Shown here: piece by piece, positions 18,421 through 27,822 of the stretch
Layout: each line of letters opens with the position of its first letter
Position numbering within the stretch: position 1 is the stretch's first letter
DNA from: QYOJ01 sp964616825
GTDB lineage: Bacteria; Bacteroidota; Bacteroidia; Bacteroidales; FEN-979
Assembly (NCBI GenBank): GCA_964616825.1
Contig: CAZTSX010000001.1
Span: 62,001-126,000 of the forward strand
Length of the DNA stretch: 64,000 nucleotides
Reading direction: 5' to 3'
Made by a program: the position numbers and the translations under genes
Notes under the pieces: model-generated
What the model saw: the letters and a program-made list of their open reading frames with translations, nothing else
Told to the model about the DNA's origin: nothing
The model's database searches: none

Positions 18421-19035
18421 ATGCATATTGCCATTGCAGGAAACATCGGATCGGGTAAAACGACACTTACAGAACTGCTAGCCAAACATTTTCAGTGGGA
18501 GCCTCATTATGAGAGTGCTGACGATAATCCTTACCTGAACAGTTTCTATGAAGATATGCAGAGGTGGTCATTCAACCTGCAGATCTACTTCCTGGACAAC
18601 CGCTTCAAAAAGATCGTCAAGATCAGGAAATCGGGCAAAACTGTCATCCAGGACAGAACGATATACGAAGATGCTTACATCTTCGCACCCAACCTGCATT
18701 CGATGAACCTGATGACCACCCGTGATTTCGATAACTATCGATCACTTTTCGAACTCATCAGCTCGCTGATTCAACCTCCCGACTTATTGATATACCTCCG
18801 TTCTACGGTGCCGACCTTAGTCAATCAAATCCAGAAGAGGGGCCGTGAATACGAAAGCGCCATCCGACTGGATTACCTGAAAAACCTGAATGAAAGGTAC
18901 GAAGAATGGATCAAAGAATACACGCTTGGCAAGCTGCTGATTGTTGATGTCGACGAGGTGAACTTTCCCGAAGACCCGGAAGATCTTGGAACGGTAATTG
19001 AACGTATCAATGCCGAATTACACGGATTATTCTGA
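18421..19035 (+). CDS. Deoxynucleoside kinase
   Basis: 204 residues from ATG 18421 (MHIAIAGNIGSGKTTL); the TTG at 18406 is less likely. P-loop GNIGSGKTT near residue 7, the DRT motif (IQDRTIYEDAYIF, about 79-91) and the arginine-rich lid QKRGREYE (about 140) identify a dNK-family enzyme that phosphorylates deoxyadenosine/deoxyguanosine or similar salvage substrates. Length fits. The downstream kdsB ATG is 9 bp after the stop, indicating an operon. Exact nucleoside preference cannot be read. Confidence 0.93.
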   Translation: MHIAIAGNIGSGKTTLTELLAKHFQWEPHYESADDNPYLNSFYEDMQRWSFNLQIYFLDNRFKKIVKIRKSGKTVIQDRTIYEDAYIFAPNLHSMNLMTTRDFDNYRSLFELISSLIQPPDLLIYLRSTVPTLVNQIQKRGREYESAIRLDYLKNLNERYEEWIKEYTLGKLLIVDVDEVNFPEDPEDLGTVIERINAELHGLF

Positions 19036-19044
19036 TTGAGCCTT

Positions 19045-19800
19045 ATGAATATCCTTGGTGTCATCCCCGCACGGTATGCTTCTTCCCGGTTTCCGGGGAA
19101 AGCACTCTGCATCATTGATGGAAAATCGATGATCCAACGTGTTTATGAACAGGCCAGGCAATGCGATCAGCTTACGCGTGTTCTTGTGGCAACTGATCAT
19201 GAGATGATCAAGAGTCATGTGAGCGAATTTGGAGGCGATGTGGTTATGACATCAGAGGCGCATCATAGTGGTACGGAGCGATGTTATGAAGCGCTTGAGT
19301 TAGCAGATAAGGGTGCCTCCGGAAACGGAACTGATATCGTCATTAATATCCAGGGAGATGAGCCCTTCATCAATCCGCAACAGATTTCGGAAGTAATTAG
19401 CTGTTTCGATAATCCATCAACCGGAATCGCTACACTGGCCGGAAAGATCAACCTGCAGGAAGAGATTTTCAATCCGAATGTTGTCAAAGTGGTTTTTAAT
19501 GACAATCATTCCGTACTCTATTTCAGCCGATCGGCTATCCCCACGGTCCGGAACGCTGAACCTGGAATCTGGTTAGACCATGGCCCATTTTACAAACACA
19601 TAGGCATTTATGGATATAGAACCGATATTCTGAAGCAATTGGTTGTCCTGCCTCCCACATCACTGGAAGAAAGCGAGTCCCTTGAACAGCTTCGCTGGCT
19701 GCAGCATGGATTCCCCATTGCCATTCGGGAATCATCGTTTCGTAGTATCTCAATAGATACCCCTGCTGATTTGAAAAAACTTACCAACAAAAGCTTTTAA
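19045..19800 (+). CDS. kdsB: 3-deoxy-manno-octulosonate cytidylyltransferase
   Basis: 251 residues. It activates Kdo as CMP-Kdo for lipid A core synthesis in the cytoplasm. Signature VIPARYASSRFPGKAL at the start (nucleotide-binding), INIQGDEPFI near 108 and LEESESLEQLRWL near 210. ATG 19045 is preferred over the upstream TTG. Follows the deoxynucleoside kinase gene by 9 bp. With rfaE2 (42.7 kb) and lptE it indicates a Kdo/heptose-containing LPS. No abnormality. Confidence 0.97.
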   Translation: MNILGVIPARYASSRFPGKALCIIDGKSMIQRVYEQARQCDQLTRVLVATDHEMIKSHVSEFGGDVVMTSEAHHSGTERCYEALELADKGASGNGTDIVINIQGDEPFINPQQISEVISCFDNPSTGIATLAGKINLQEEIFNPNVVKVVFNDNHSVLYFSRSAIPTVRNAEPGIWLDHGPFYKHIGIYGYRTDILKQLVVLPPTSLEESESLEQLRWLQHGFPIAIRESSFRSISIDTPADLKKLTNKSF

Positions 19801-19844
19801 TCTCAGTTGATTATTGGTATCTTAGCTGGTTAATAGGCAAGGAT

Positions 19845-20855
19845 ATGGATGTTCAAAAATACATCTCGGAGTTATTGTCAGAGCATGATTGTGTAATTAT
19901 TCCGGGCCTTGGCGGATTTGTTGGGGGCTACCTTCCAGCCCAGATCCACCCCGTATATCACACCTTTCAACCTCCATCAAAAAAAATATTATTCAACATC
20001 AATCTTCGTCAGAATGATGGTTTGCTGGCAAACCATATTGCACAGTTGGAGAAAATCAGTTTCAGTGAAGCCAATGATAAAATCCGCCTTTTCACTGCAG
20101 AGACAATCCGTGTGCTAAAAACCCGAAAATATATAATTTTACTGGATATTGGCAAGATCTATTTGGGAAAAGAGGGGAACATTCAATTTGATCAGGACCT
20201 TCGTTCCAACCACCTGGCTGAATCCTATGGTCTGCAGCCATTCTTTTCCGCTCCTGTCAAACGCGATTCTTATCAGGGGAAAGCGGAGAATCGCATGCAT
20301 ACAAGACGTGTTACCAAAGAGATAGTAAAACAAGCACTCCCGAAACCATTGAAATGGGCTGCGATTCTTTCAGTTCCCGTTGCTGTTGCAATTATCCTCA
20401 GCCTGGCGGGATATGATTCGATCAAATCAGGATCATGGAATACAGCGGATATTCTCTCATCTCTTTCACCATTTAGCAAAACGGATAAAAAAGAGATCGT
20501 GCAACAATCCAAACCAACTTACATTTTGGAAGAGGAGTTGACAACTCCTCAAGAATCACAGATCAGACAAGAACCGGCTCCTATCGAGGAGAAAGCCACG
20601 CCGTCTCCTCAAAAAACTCTATCCGGAGGTGGAACTTTTGCCGTGATCGTTGGCGCTTTCAGAGTTGAAAACAATGCCCATCGGTTGGTCAGGAACCTGA
20701 ACCAGAAAGGGATCAAAGCCAGAATCGTCGATTACTCCTCAGGAGGACTTGCACGTGTTGCAGCTGGTGTTTTCTCGAATCAGAAAGAAGCAATTCGAAT
20801 GATGCGTTCCATGAAATCAAGCGGTTTTCCAGGAGCCTGGTTATTGGAAAAATAA
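19845..20855 (+). CDS. HU-CCDC81 and SPOR domain membrane protein
   Basis: 336 residues. Two N-terminal HU-like domains of the CCDC81-bac type (about 1-130; MDVQKYISELLSEHDCVIIPGLGGFV), a single transmembrane helix (about 165-187), an acidic/proline-rich periplasmic linker, and a C-terminal SPOR domain (about 265-336; GTFAVIVGAFRVENNAHRLV) that binds denuded peptidoglycan at division sites. The topology suggests a cytoplasmic HU part and a periplasmic SPOR part, possibly linking the nucleoid or a cytoplasmic partner to the septum; this link is inference. trmB follows after 8 bp. Confidence 0.93.
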   Translation: MDVQKYISELLSEHDCVIIPGLGGFVGGYLPAQIHPVYHTFQPPSKKILFNINLRQNDGLLANHIAQLEKISFSEANDKIRLFTAETIRVLKTRKYIILLDIGKIYLGKEGNIQFDQDLRSNHLAESYGLQPFFSAPVKRDSYQGKAENRMHTRRVTKEIVKQALPKPLKWAAILSVPVAVAIILSLAGYDSIKSGSWNTADILSSLSPFSKTDKKEIVQQSKPTYILEEELTTPQESQIRQEPAPIEEKATPSPQKTLSGGGTFAVIVGAFRVENNAHRLVRNLNQKGIKARIVDYSSGGLARVAAGVFSNQKEAIRMMRSMKSSGFPGAWLLEK

Positions 20856-20863
20856 GCATTGTC

Positions 20864-21520
20864 GTGGCGAAGAAAAAACTGATCCATTTCACCGAGAATC
20901 TTTCTTTCCCTCATCTTTTTCAACCGCGGTATCAGGATATTAAACCCTGTTATCGAATGAAAGGGGTTTGGGGCAGCGAATTCTTCCGGAACGACCACCC
21001 GATCACACTTGAGTTGGGTTGCGGCAAAGGAGAATATACAATCGAATTGGCCCGGCAATATCCGAACAGAAATTTTATCGGTATTGATATTAAAGGGGCG
21101 AGGCTCTGGAGGGGATGCAAAACTGTTGAAGAGGATCAGTTGAAGAATGTAGCCTTCATCCGTACCCGGGCTGATCACCTGGAGCAACTTTTTAGACCGG
21201 GCGAAGTTTCTGAGATCTGGATTACTTTTCCAGATCCGCAACCGGGAAAAGAGAGGAAAAGGTTAACAGCGCCGATTTTTCTCAACCGGTATAAAAAAAT
21301 TCTTACATCCTCCGGGATCGTTCACCTGAAAACCGATGACCTCGATTTTTTTTCATATACACAGGAGATTCTTGAGAAAACGAGGGTGAAAGTTTTGCTC
21401 GCCATTGAGGACCTTTATTCAAAAAATACCCAGGACCCGGCTTCTCAGATCCAAACCTATTACGAGAAAATCTGGCTGGAAAAGGGGAAGAAAATTTCAT
21501 ATATAAAATTTCAATTATGA
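20864..21520 (+). CDS. trmB: tRNA (guanine-N7-)-methyltransferase
   Basis: 218 residues, GTG start. Makes m7G46 in tRNA using SAM. SAM-binding LELGCGKGEYTIELA (about 47-61), IGIDIKGARLW (about 70-80) and the family motif ITFPDPQPGKERKR (about 122-135; usual form FPDPWPKxRHxKRR) are visible, so the Trp of PDPWP is Gln here. It overlaps the S46 peptidase gene by 4 bp (ATGA). Confidence 0.95.
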   Translation: MAKKKLIHFTENLSFPHLFQPRYQDIKPCYRMKGVWGSEFFRNDHPITLELGCGKGEYTIELARQYPNRNFIGIDIKGARLWRGCKTVEEDQLKNVAFIRTRADHLEQLFRPGEVSEIWITFPDPQPGKERKRLTAPIFLNRYKKILTSSGIVHLKTDDLDFFSYTQEILEKTRVKVLLAIEDLYSKNTQDPASQIQTYYEKIWLEKGKKISYIKFQL

Positions 21521-23679
21521 AAAAACTAATCACACTTATGTCTATCTTTTCACTTTTCACGTATCACTTCTCGCTATTTGCTGACGAGGGAATGTGGATT
21601 CCGATTTTGCTGAATAAAAATATTGAACAGATGCAGAAGATGGGACTGAAACTGACTGCCGAAGATATATACAGCATCAATCAATCGAGCCTGAAAGATG
21701 CTATAGTCAGGTTTGGCAGGGGATGTACCGGCGAAATAGTCTCTCCGAAAGGACTCCTTCTGACAAATCATCATTGCGGGTATGGTGTGATACAAAGGCA
21801 TAGCTCCCTGGAGCATGATTACCTGACAGATGGTTATTGGGCACAATCGCTTGATGAGGAACTTCCAAACCCAGGTTTGACTGTCACCTTCATGATCAGG
21901 ATGGAAGATGTGACAGATCGGGTACTGGAAGGCGTGACTCCTGATATGTCAGAACAGAACCGAAGTGCTGTCATCAAAAAAAACAGCAAAGTGGTTGTTG
22001 ATGAAGCGGAAAAAGATACTCATTACGATGCTTATGTCAGGTCGTTCTATCATGGAAACCAGTATTTCCTGATCGTCACCGAGGTATTTAAAGATATCCG
22101 GTTTGTTGGCGCTCCACCCTCCGGGATAGGAAAATTTGGTGGCGATACCGACAACTGGATGTGGCCACGACATACAGGCGACTTCTCCGTATTTCGCGTC
22201 TATGCCGACAGCAACAACCAACCGGCAGTGTATTCCAAAGATAATGTTCCTTACAAACCGAAATACTATCTGCCGATCTCCCTGGGTGGATATAATGAAG
22301 GTGATTTTACGCTGCTTTTTGGAAACCCGGGGAGAACACATGAATATCTTCCATCCTTTGCAGTTGAGTTGATTGCTATCAAAGAGAATCCGGTCAAGAT
22401 CGGATTAAGACAGAAACGGTTGGATGTCATCAAAAATGCAACGGAGAAGAACAGACTGGTCCGGATTCAATATTCGTCTAAACATGCCCGGATCTCCAAC
22501 TACTGGAAGAAGATGATCGGAGAGACACGAGGTATTAAACGTGCCGATGGTGTGGTGAAAAAACAGGAGTTTGAAAAGAAATTTCAGGCCTGGGCAGAAT
22601 CTTTGGATGGCGATCAAGCCGGTTATGCAACAATCCTACCGCAATTCAAAAAGCTCTATGGAGAACGTTATCCCATCTCGCTGGCTGCAATTTACCTGAG
22701 AGAAGCTGGTATGGCTCCGGAACTTTATCGTTTTTCTCGTACAGCAAATAACCTGATTAAACAGTCCGGGGATAAGAAAACGTCAGATGAGGCATTGGCT
22801 GTTGAAACAGAGGATCTCATGAGAACCGCCAGGAGTTTCTATAAAAATTATCAGCCTGCTATCGACCGGGAGATTACAACCTTGATGATAGAAGAGATAT
22901 GGAATAACATGGATAAGGAGTACATGCCGGATATTTTTACCTGGATAGCGAAAAAGTATAAAGGAGATATTCCGGCCTATGTAGATGACTTATTCCACAA
23001 ATCTATCTTTGTGGATTCGACCAGGTTCTACACATTTCTTGATAATTACAAACGGAATAAAGGGAAAAAGCTTCGTGCCGATCCGGCGTATCAGCTCTTT
23101 CTTAGCATAGCTAAAAGATACAATCAGGATGTCATTCCGGAAGGAAGAAGAATTACTTCCGCGATAGACAGCCTTCAACGAATCTATATGCTCGCCCTGA
23201 TGAAGATGCAACCCGATAAACAGTTCTACCCTGACGCCAACTCTACCATGAGGGTTTGCTACGGTCAGGTTGACAATTTTTATCCGGCTGATGCTGTTAC
23301 ATACGAGTATTTCACTACAGCTCAGGGTATCCTGGAGAAAGAGGATTCCACCATCTACGATTATGCGGTAGAAGATCGGTTGAAAGATCTGATCTCTGCA
23401 GGTAACTATGGCCGCTATGCCGATGATGATGGTCAGTTGCATGTCGGATTCATCTCTACGATCCGCTCAACAGGTGGCAATTCAGGCGCACCTGTATTAA
23501 ACGGTGAAGGCGAGCTGATCGGGATCAATTTCGACCGGAACTGGGAAGGGACGATGAGTGATCTGATGTACGATCCGGATCAATGCCGGAATATCATTCT
23601 GGATATCCGCTACCTGTTATTTATTATAGATAAATACGCCGGTGCAACGTGGCTGGTAGAAGAGATGGATATCAGATAG
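21517..23679 (+). CDS. S46-family dipeptidyl-peptidase, DPP11 type (Asp/Glu-preferring)
   Basis: 720 residues with a signal peptide (about 1-22). Periplasmic serine exopeptidase of family S46. The catalytic His lies in TNHHCGYG (H85/H86), the Asp is probably in the GDTDNW to TGDF segment (about 209-222), and the Ser in GGNSGAP (S656). Eighteen residues after the Ser stands Arg674 (FDRNWEG); in the family Arg here marks DPP11, which cuts after acidic P1 residues, and Gly marks DPP7. The protein therefore likely releases Asp/Glu dipeptides. It is translationally coupled to trmB and overlaps the convergent TIGR01777 gene by 8 bp. Confidence 0.95.
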   Translation: MKKLITLMSIFSLFTYHFSLFADEGMWIPILLNKNIEQMQKMGLKLTAEDIYSINQSSLKDAIVRFGRGCTGEIVSPKGLLLTNHHCGYGVIQRHSSLEHDYLTDGYWAQSLDEELPNPGLTVTFMIRMEDVTDRVLEGVTPDMSEQNRSAVIKKNSKVVVDEAEKDTHYDAYVRSFYHGNQYFLIVTEVFKDIRFVGAPPSGIGKFGGDTDNWMWPRHTGDFSVFRVYADSNNQPAVYSKDNVPYKPKYYLPISLGGYNEGDFTLLFGNPGRTHEYLPSFAVELIAIKENPVKIGLRQKRLDVIKNATEKNRLVRIQYSSKHARISNYWKKMIGETRGIKRADGVVKKQEFEKKFQAWAESLDGDQAGYATILPQFKKLYGERYPISLAAIYLREAGMAPELYRFSRTANNLIKQSGDKKTSDEALAVETEDLMRTARSFYKNYQPAIDREITTLMIEEIWNNMDKEYMPDIFTWIAKKYKGDIPAYVDDLFHKSIFVDSTRFYTFLDNYKRNKGKKLRADPAYQLFLSIAKRYNQDVIPEGRRITSAIDSLQRIYMLALMKMQPDKQFYPDANSTMRVCYGQVDNFYPADAVTYEYFTTAQGILEKEDSTIYDYAVEDRLKDLISAGNYGRYADDDGQLHVGFISTIRSTGGNSGAPVLNGEGELIGINFDRNWEGTMSDLMYDPDQCRNIILDIRYLLFIIDKYAGATWLVEEMDIR

Positions 23680-24553
23680 GCCCTTTTGAAGGTTGTTTTT
23701 TATAGAGATCAACCAGTGCTTTGGTGAGGGTAGGATGTTGAAATTGAAATCCACTTTTGAGTAGCTTCTCCGGGATGACTCGCTGACCATCAATCAGCAC
23801 CTGTGCTCCTTCGCCATAAATAAGCTTCAATGCGAACCTGGGAATGCTGAAGTATACCGGTTGTCCGTACATCTTGCCCAGCATCTCTGAGAAATGAAAG
23901 TTGTCAGTCGGATTTTCTCCCACCGCATTGAAAACCCCTTGAATCTCAGGATGGCTGATCACAAACAGGAAGATTTCTGTCAGGTCATCGATGTGGATCC
24001 AGGATACTCCCTGGTTGCCATTGCCTACTGTTGCCCCGATACCTGATCGAAACGGGGGCATCATCTTTTTAAGCGTACCCTCGTCTTTTGCCAGCACCAG
24101 ACCTATCCGAAGAATCACAACCCGGCCCTTCTCGTTCGCCTTCATGGCTTCAGCTTCCCATGCCTGGCATAACTTGCCTAAAAAATTATCTGCAAACGCC
24201 TGGCTATCCTCCGTCTGCGTTTTCTCATCATTATAAATCCCAACGGAAGAGGCGTTGATAAATGTATTTGGTGGATTGGCAGCACACAGAATAGCTTCAG
24301 TGATCTTTCGTGTGGTCAGGATCCGGCTATCGAGCAGCTCCTGTTTATACGTTTCATTCCATCTCTTCGAAAGGGGTGCACCGCAGAGATTAATGACAAC
24401 ATCGTGATGATCGATATATTCTGCGCAAAAATCTGTGACCGGCTTGTTGAATCCCTCCCGAAGGATGAAAGAGAGATCATGATCTGCTGCCCGCAGGGCT
24501 CTTTTCAAATACCTGCCAATGAATCCAGATGCCCCAAACAATGCAATCTTCAT
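23672..24553 (-). CDS. TIGR01777-family NAD(P)-dependent epimerase/oxidoreductase-like protein
   Basis: 293 residues. Extended SDR (SDR39U1/YfcH-like) with the N-terminal Rossmann motif GASGFIGRYL (about 7-16), INLCGAPLSKRW (about 54-65) and ASSVGIYND (about 103) in the active-site region; the usual Tyr-x-x-x-Lys catalytic pair is not clear. The C-terminal DUF1731 segment (about 245-290, IPEKLLKSGFQFQHPT) is present. Substrate unknown. The gene ends within the last codons of the S46 peptidase gene. Confidence 0.92.
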   Translation of the reverse strand: MKIALFGASGFIGRYLKRALRAADHDLSFILREGFNKPVTDFCAEYIDHHDVVINLCGAPLSKRWNETYKQELLDSRILTTRKITEAILCAANPPNTFINASSVGIYNDEKTQTEDSQAFADNFLGKLCQAWEAEAMKANEKGRVVILRIGLVLAKDEGTLKKMMPPFRSGIGATVGNGNQGVSWIHIDDLTEIFLFVISHPEIQGVFNAVGENPTDNFHFSEMLGKMYGQPVYFSIPRFALKLIYGEGAQVLIDGQRVIPEKLLKSGFQFQHPTLTKALVDLYKKQPSKGPI

Positions 24554-24600
24554 CTGTCAAGTTTTTTCAGTAAAGATACAGGGATTCAGTCTATATTGAT

Positions 24601-24608
24601 TATTTTTG
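24601..24608 (+). promoter_or_regulatory. Candidate -7 box of the mutA operon
   Basis: TATTTTTG matches TAnnTTTG; with a start about 7 bp later, the mutA leader would be about 60 bases and would include the purine-rich AAAGGAAGG just before the ATG at 24676. No -33 element is evident. Confidence 0.4.
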
Positions 24609-24675
24609 TTAATCTTTTTATTAGCTCGTTGAATGAACTCTTCAGAAGCTAATCTCTTAAAGGAAGGAAATGTAA

Positions 24676-26559
24676 ATGAGATCAGGGGAAAAGAAAAATT
24701 TATTCAGGGAATTTCCACCTGTTACAACAGAGGCATGGGAAGAGAAGATCAACAAAGATCTCAATGGCGCTGATTATGCCAAAAGTCTGATCTGGAATAC
24801 ACCTGAAGGTTTTTCTGTGAAACCATACTACAGGAGTGGTGATCTCTCGGAGTTAGAGTACCTGAAAACTCTTCCCGGAGAGTTTCCCTTTGTCAGGGGT
24901 GATAAAACGGATAACAATGAATGGCTGGTCCGACAGGATATCCAGTCATCAGAAATATCAGAAGCGAATAGTATTGCCATGGATGCGATTAAACACGGGG
25001 CTCAGGCGATCGGATTCAATACCCGGGAGATTACGACACACAAACAGATTCAACAGCTTCTAAAGGGGATTGACCTGACAAAAATTGCGATACACCATTT
25101 TCGCTCCCGGTCATATCCCTTAACTGCAGAGCTTTTTCTCTATGAAGTAAACAGCAGGAAGGATGATAACGCGCGGATAACCGGCTCATTGAACTTTGAT
25201 CCGATCAGCTTTCTTCTGGTACAAGGTGATTTTTATCTCTCATGGGAGAGCAACCTGGAAGAGGCCACGTACCTTGTAAACACATTGCATAAGCGGCTTC
25301 CTAAGGTAAAAGCCATAAATATCAATGGATACCGGTTCCAGGATGCCGGATCTAACCTGGTCCAGGAGCTGGCTTTTTCATTGGCTTCCGGAAATGAATA
25401 CCTGGCTGGCCTGGTTACAAAGGGAGTTGACCCGGATATTGTTGCTTCCCGGATAGCGTTCACGTTTGCACTTGGTCCCAGCTATTTTATGGAGATAGCC
25501 AAATTAAGAGCTGCCCGCCTGCTCTGGGCAAAAATTGTTGAGCAGTATAAGCCTGCCCGGAAAGAATCTTGCGTAATGGATATTCACTGTGTTACTGCCA
25601 GGTGGAACAAAACCATCTTTGATCCCTATGTAAATATGTTGAGAACCACAACGGAAGGGATGTCAGGCGCATTGGGTAACACAGATTCCCTCTCTATCTT
25701 GCCGTTCGATATTGCTTTTCAGAAACCCGACTCATTTGCTGAGCGAAATGCCCGGAATCAACAGTTGATTTTTAAGGAGGAATCCCACCTCGATAAGGTT
25801 GTTGATCCAGCGGCCGGTTCATATTATGTGGAGAACCTGACTGATTCCATCGCTTGTGAAGCCTGGAACCTCTTCAAACTGGTGGAAGAAAAGGGAGGCA
25901 TCATCGAGGGTATCAAATCCGGCTTTATACAGGACTCAGTTGCTGAGATCCGTCAACAGAAAGAAACGGATATTGCACAAAGAAAATTTCTGGTACTGGG
26001 AACAAATCAATATCCAAACGTCACGGAGAATATGCATAGTGAGATCCCGATCGAGATAGAGAAGGATGAGGAGAAATCGACAACCTACAAACGGATGCCC
26101 CGTTTCAGGGCTGGTGAAGTATTTGAACGACTGAGATTGGCTACAGAGAGGTATGTTGAGGCGGGGAATAAACAGCCTGCGGTTTTTCTGTTTACCATGG
26201 GAAACTTAGCTATGATGCGGACCAGAGCCGGTTTTGCTACCAACTTCTTTGGCTGTGCCGGATACCGTATCATAGATAATCCCGGATTTGCTTCGATCGA
26301 CGAAGGAGTTGACGCAGCGATAGCATCAAAAGCGGAAATAGTGGTCATTTGCAGCTCTGATGATGAATACGCCGGGATCGTTCCGGAGATAATTAGGAAA
26401 CTTAAGGAGCATAATTCAAGTATAATGATTATTATTGCAGGATACCCCAAGGAGATAGTGAAAGATCTTAAAGGGGCCGGAGTGGATGATTTTATCCATA
26501 TCCTCAGTAACTTGCTTCATGAGTTAACAAAATATCAACGCCGTTTAGGCATTCAATAA
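24676..26559 (+). CDS. mutA: Methylmalonyl-CoA mutase small (beta) subunit
   Basis: 627 residues. Non-catalytic partner of MutB in the heterodimeric B12-dependent mutase that interconverts succinyl-CoA and (R)-methylmalonyl-CoA. It keeps the TIM-barrel and flavodoxin-like halves but lacks the cobalamin-binding DxHxxG motif, as expected for this subunit. The opening FPPVTTEAWEEKINKDLNGAD is typical. Unusually, mutB is not the next gene: a response regulator and a porin-like gene lie between them, all in the same direction with gaps of 9, 12 and 21 bp. Confidence 0.97.
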   Translation: MRSGEKKNLFREFPPVTTEAWEEKINKDLNGADYAKSLIWNTPEGFSVKPYYRSGDLSELEYLKTLPGEFPFVRGDKTDNNEWLVRQDIQSSEISEANSIAMDAIKHGAQAIGFNTREITTHKQIQQLLKGIDLTKIAIHHFRSRSYPLTAELFLYEVNSRKDDNARITGSLNFDPISFLLVQGDFYLSWESNLEEATYLVNTLHKRLPKVKAININGYRFQDAGSNLVQELAFSLASGNEYLAGLVTKGVDPDIVASRIAFTFALGPSYFMEIAKLRAARLLWAKIVEQYKPARKESCVMDIHCVTARWNKTIFDPYVNMLRTTTEGMSGALGNTDSLSILPFDIAFQKPDSFAERNARNQQLIFKEESHLDKVVDPAAGSYYVENLTDSIACEAWNLFKLVEEKGGIIEGIKSGFIQDSVAEIRQQKETDIAQRKFLVLGTNQYPNVTENMHSEIPIEIEKDEEKSTTYKRMPRFRAGEVFERLRLATERYVEAGNKQPAVFLFTMGNLAMMRTRAGFATNFFGCAGYRIIDNPGFASIDEGVDAAIASKAEIVVICSSDDEYAGIVPEIIRKLKEHNSSIMIIIAGYPKEIVKDLKGAGVDDFIHILSNLLHELTKYQRRLGIQ

Positions 26560-26568
26560 TGGATTCAT

Positions 26569-26979
26569 ATGTGTTCAAAGGATCATATTGAACAAGCTGA
26601 TAAACTGTCGCTTTCTATCTTGGTTGTAGAGGATAATCTGATCAACCTGCGCATGATAACCGCTAGTCTTGAACGGATTGGTCATCAGGTAGAATGCGCT
26701 CCTAACGGCCAGGTGGCAGTGGACATGTTCACAGCAAACAGCTATGATGTGATCCTGATGGATATCATGATGCCGGTGATGGATGGGATTACTGCCTGTA
26801 AGGCAATCCGGGAGCTTGAGAGGGAGCAAAATATTGAGGAAAGCAAACGGATCAAGATCATTGCGATTACTGCCAACGCATTTGAAGATAACCGGGACCA
26901 CCTTCTTGAGATAGGAATGGATGCGATGATGAACAAGCCGGTTGATTTAGAGAAACTTCAGCTACTGCTTTTTCAATAA
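26569..26979 (+). CDS. Stand-alone receiver-domain response regulator inside the mut operon
   Basis: 136 residues, consisting of only a receiver domain. Acidic pair E21-D22, phosphoacceptor D65 in ILMDIMMPVMDG, T101 in AITANAF and K123 in MNKPVD are all present, so phosphorylation should work. The sequence resembles the C-terminal receiver of hybrid kinases rather than CheY. No output domain and no kinase next to it. It starts 9 bp after mutA and ends 12 bp before the porin-like gene. Confidence 0.93.
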   Translation: MCSKDHIEQADKLSLSILVVEDNLINLRMITASLERIGHQVECAPNGQVAVDMFTANSYDVILMDIMMPVMDGITACKAIRELEREQNIEESKRIKIIAITANAFEDNRDHLLEIGMDAMMNKPVDLEKLQLLLFQ

Positions 26980-26991
26980 ACAATATATTTC

Positions 26992-27801
26992 ATGAAAAGA
27001 TTCGTACTGCTATCCATATTGATTGTGGTATCTGTGTTTACAGTTTTGGCTCAGGAAGAGACAGCCCTGCAGGAGTCGAAACAGTCTGAACCGGGAAAAG
27101 TTTTCCTGAATATTGGAGCAGATCTGGTAAACCGGCACATCTGGAGAGGACAAAATTTTGGTAAATCAGCAGCGATCCAGCCAACTGCATCTATCAGTGC
27201 TTTTGGGCTTACACTAGGTGCCTGGGGTTCCTATGCTTTCTCCAGGCATTCGTTGCAGCTCGACGACTCTACATCAATAACATACAATTACTCCGAGCTG
27301 GATCTGTTTATCTCTTATCGGTATAAATATTTCACCCTGATGCTCTTTGATTACTATGCGCCGGGTCCGATCGACTCCCTTCCCGGGAATGATTATTTCA
27401 ACTGGAACAATAAGAGTACTTTTCATACCCTGGAGGCCTCATTTATTTTTGACGGACCGGAAAAGTTTCCCATTCAATTTATTGCTGCAGTGATGGTGTA
27501 TGGAGCCGATAAAGGAAAAGACAGTACAGGGGTATATGGGTTTGGAACAAAGAATAACTATTCGACCTATTTTGAACTCTCCTACCAATTCAATGTCAAA
27601 GGATTTGGCATCAAACCGTTTATCGGAGGCATCCCGTTTGGGAGTTTGTGGTACGGACCAAAAGCAGGGATCAACAATGTTGGTATCAATATTTCAAAAG
27701 ATATTCCTGTGTCAAAAAAGTTCTCTATTCCTATCCAGTCAAGTCTGATTTTCAACCCTTTGTCGAAGAAGGCATACCTGGTATTTATTTTATCTCTTTA
27801 A
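26992..27801 (+). CDS. Outer-membrane beta-barrel protein, TorF/porin-like
   Basis: 269 residues with a clear signal peptide (MKRFVLLSILIVVSVFTVLAQ). The mature part shows alternating amphipathic strands (NIGADLVNRHIWRGQNFGKS, ELDLFISYRYKYFTLMLF) and ends in hydrophobic residues (YLVFILSL), as expected of a small outer-membrane barrel. The WRGQNFGK/AAIQPTAS segment resembles proteins annotated TorF or TIGR02001 putative porin. Ligand unknown. Placed between the response regulator and mutB, it may share their transcript. Confidence 0.75.
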   Translation: MKRFVLLSILIVVSVFTVLAQEETALQESKQSEPGKVFLNIGADLVNRHIWRGQNFGKSAAIQPTASISAFGLTLGAWGSYAFSRHSLQLDDSTSITYNYSELDLFISYRYKYFTLMLFDYYAPGPIDSLPGNDYFNWNNKSTFHTLEASFIFDGPEKFPIQFIAAVMVYGADKGKDSTGVYGFGTKNNYSTYFELSYQFNVKGFGIKPFIGGIPFGSLWYGPKAGINNVGINISKDIPVSKKFSIPIQSSLIFNPLSKKAYLVFILSL

Positions 27802-27822
27802 TACAATCATGATATATATCTG

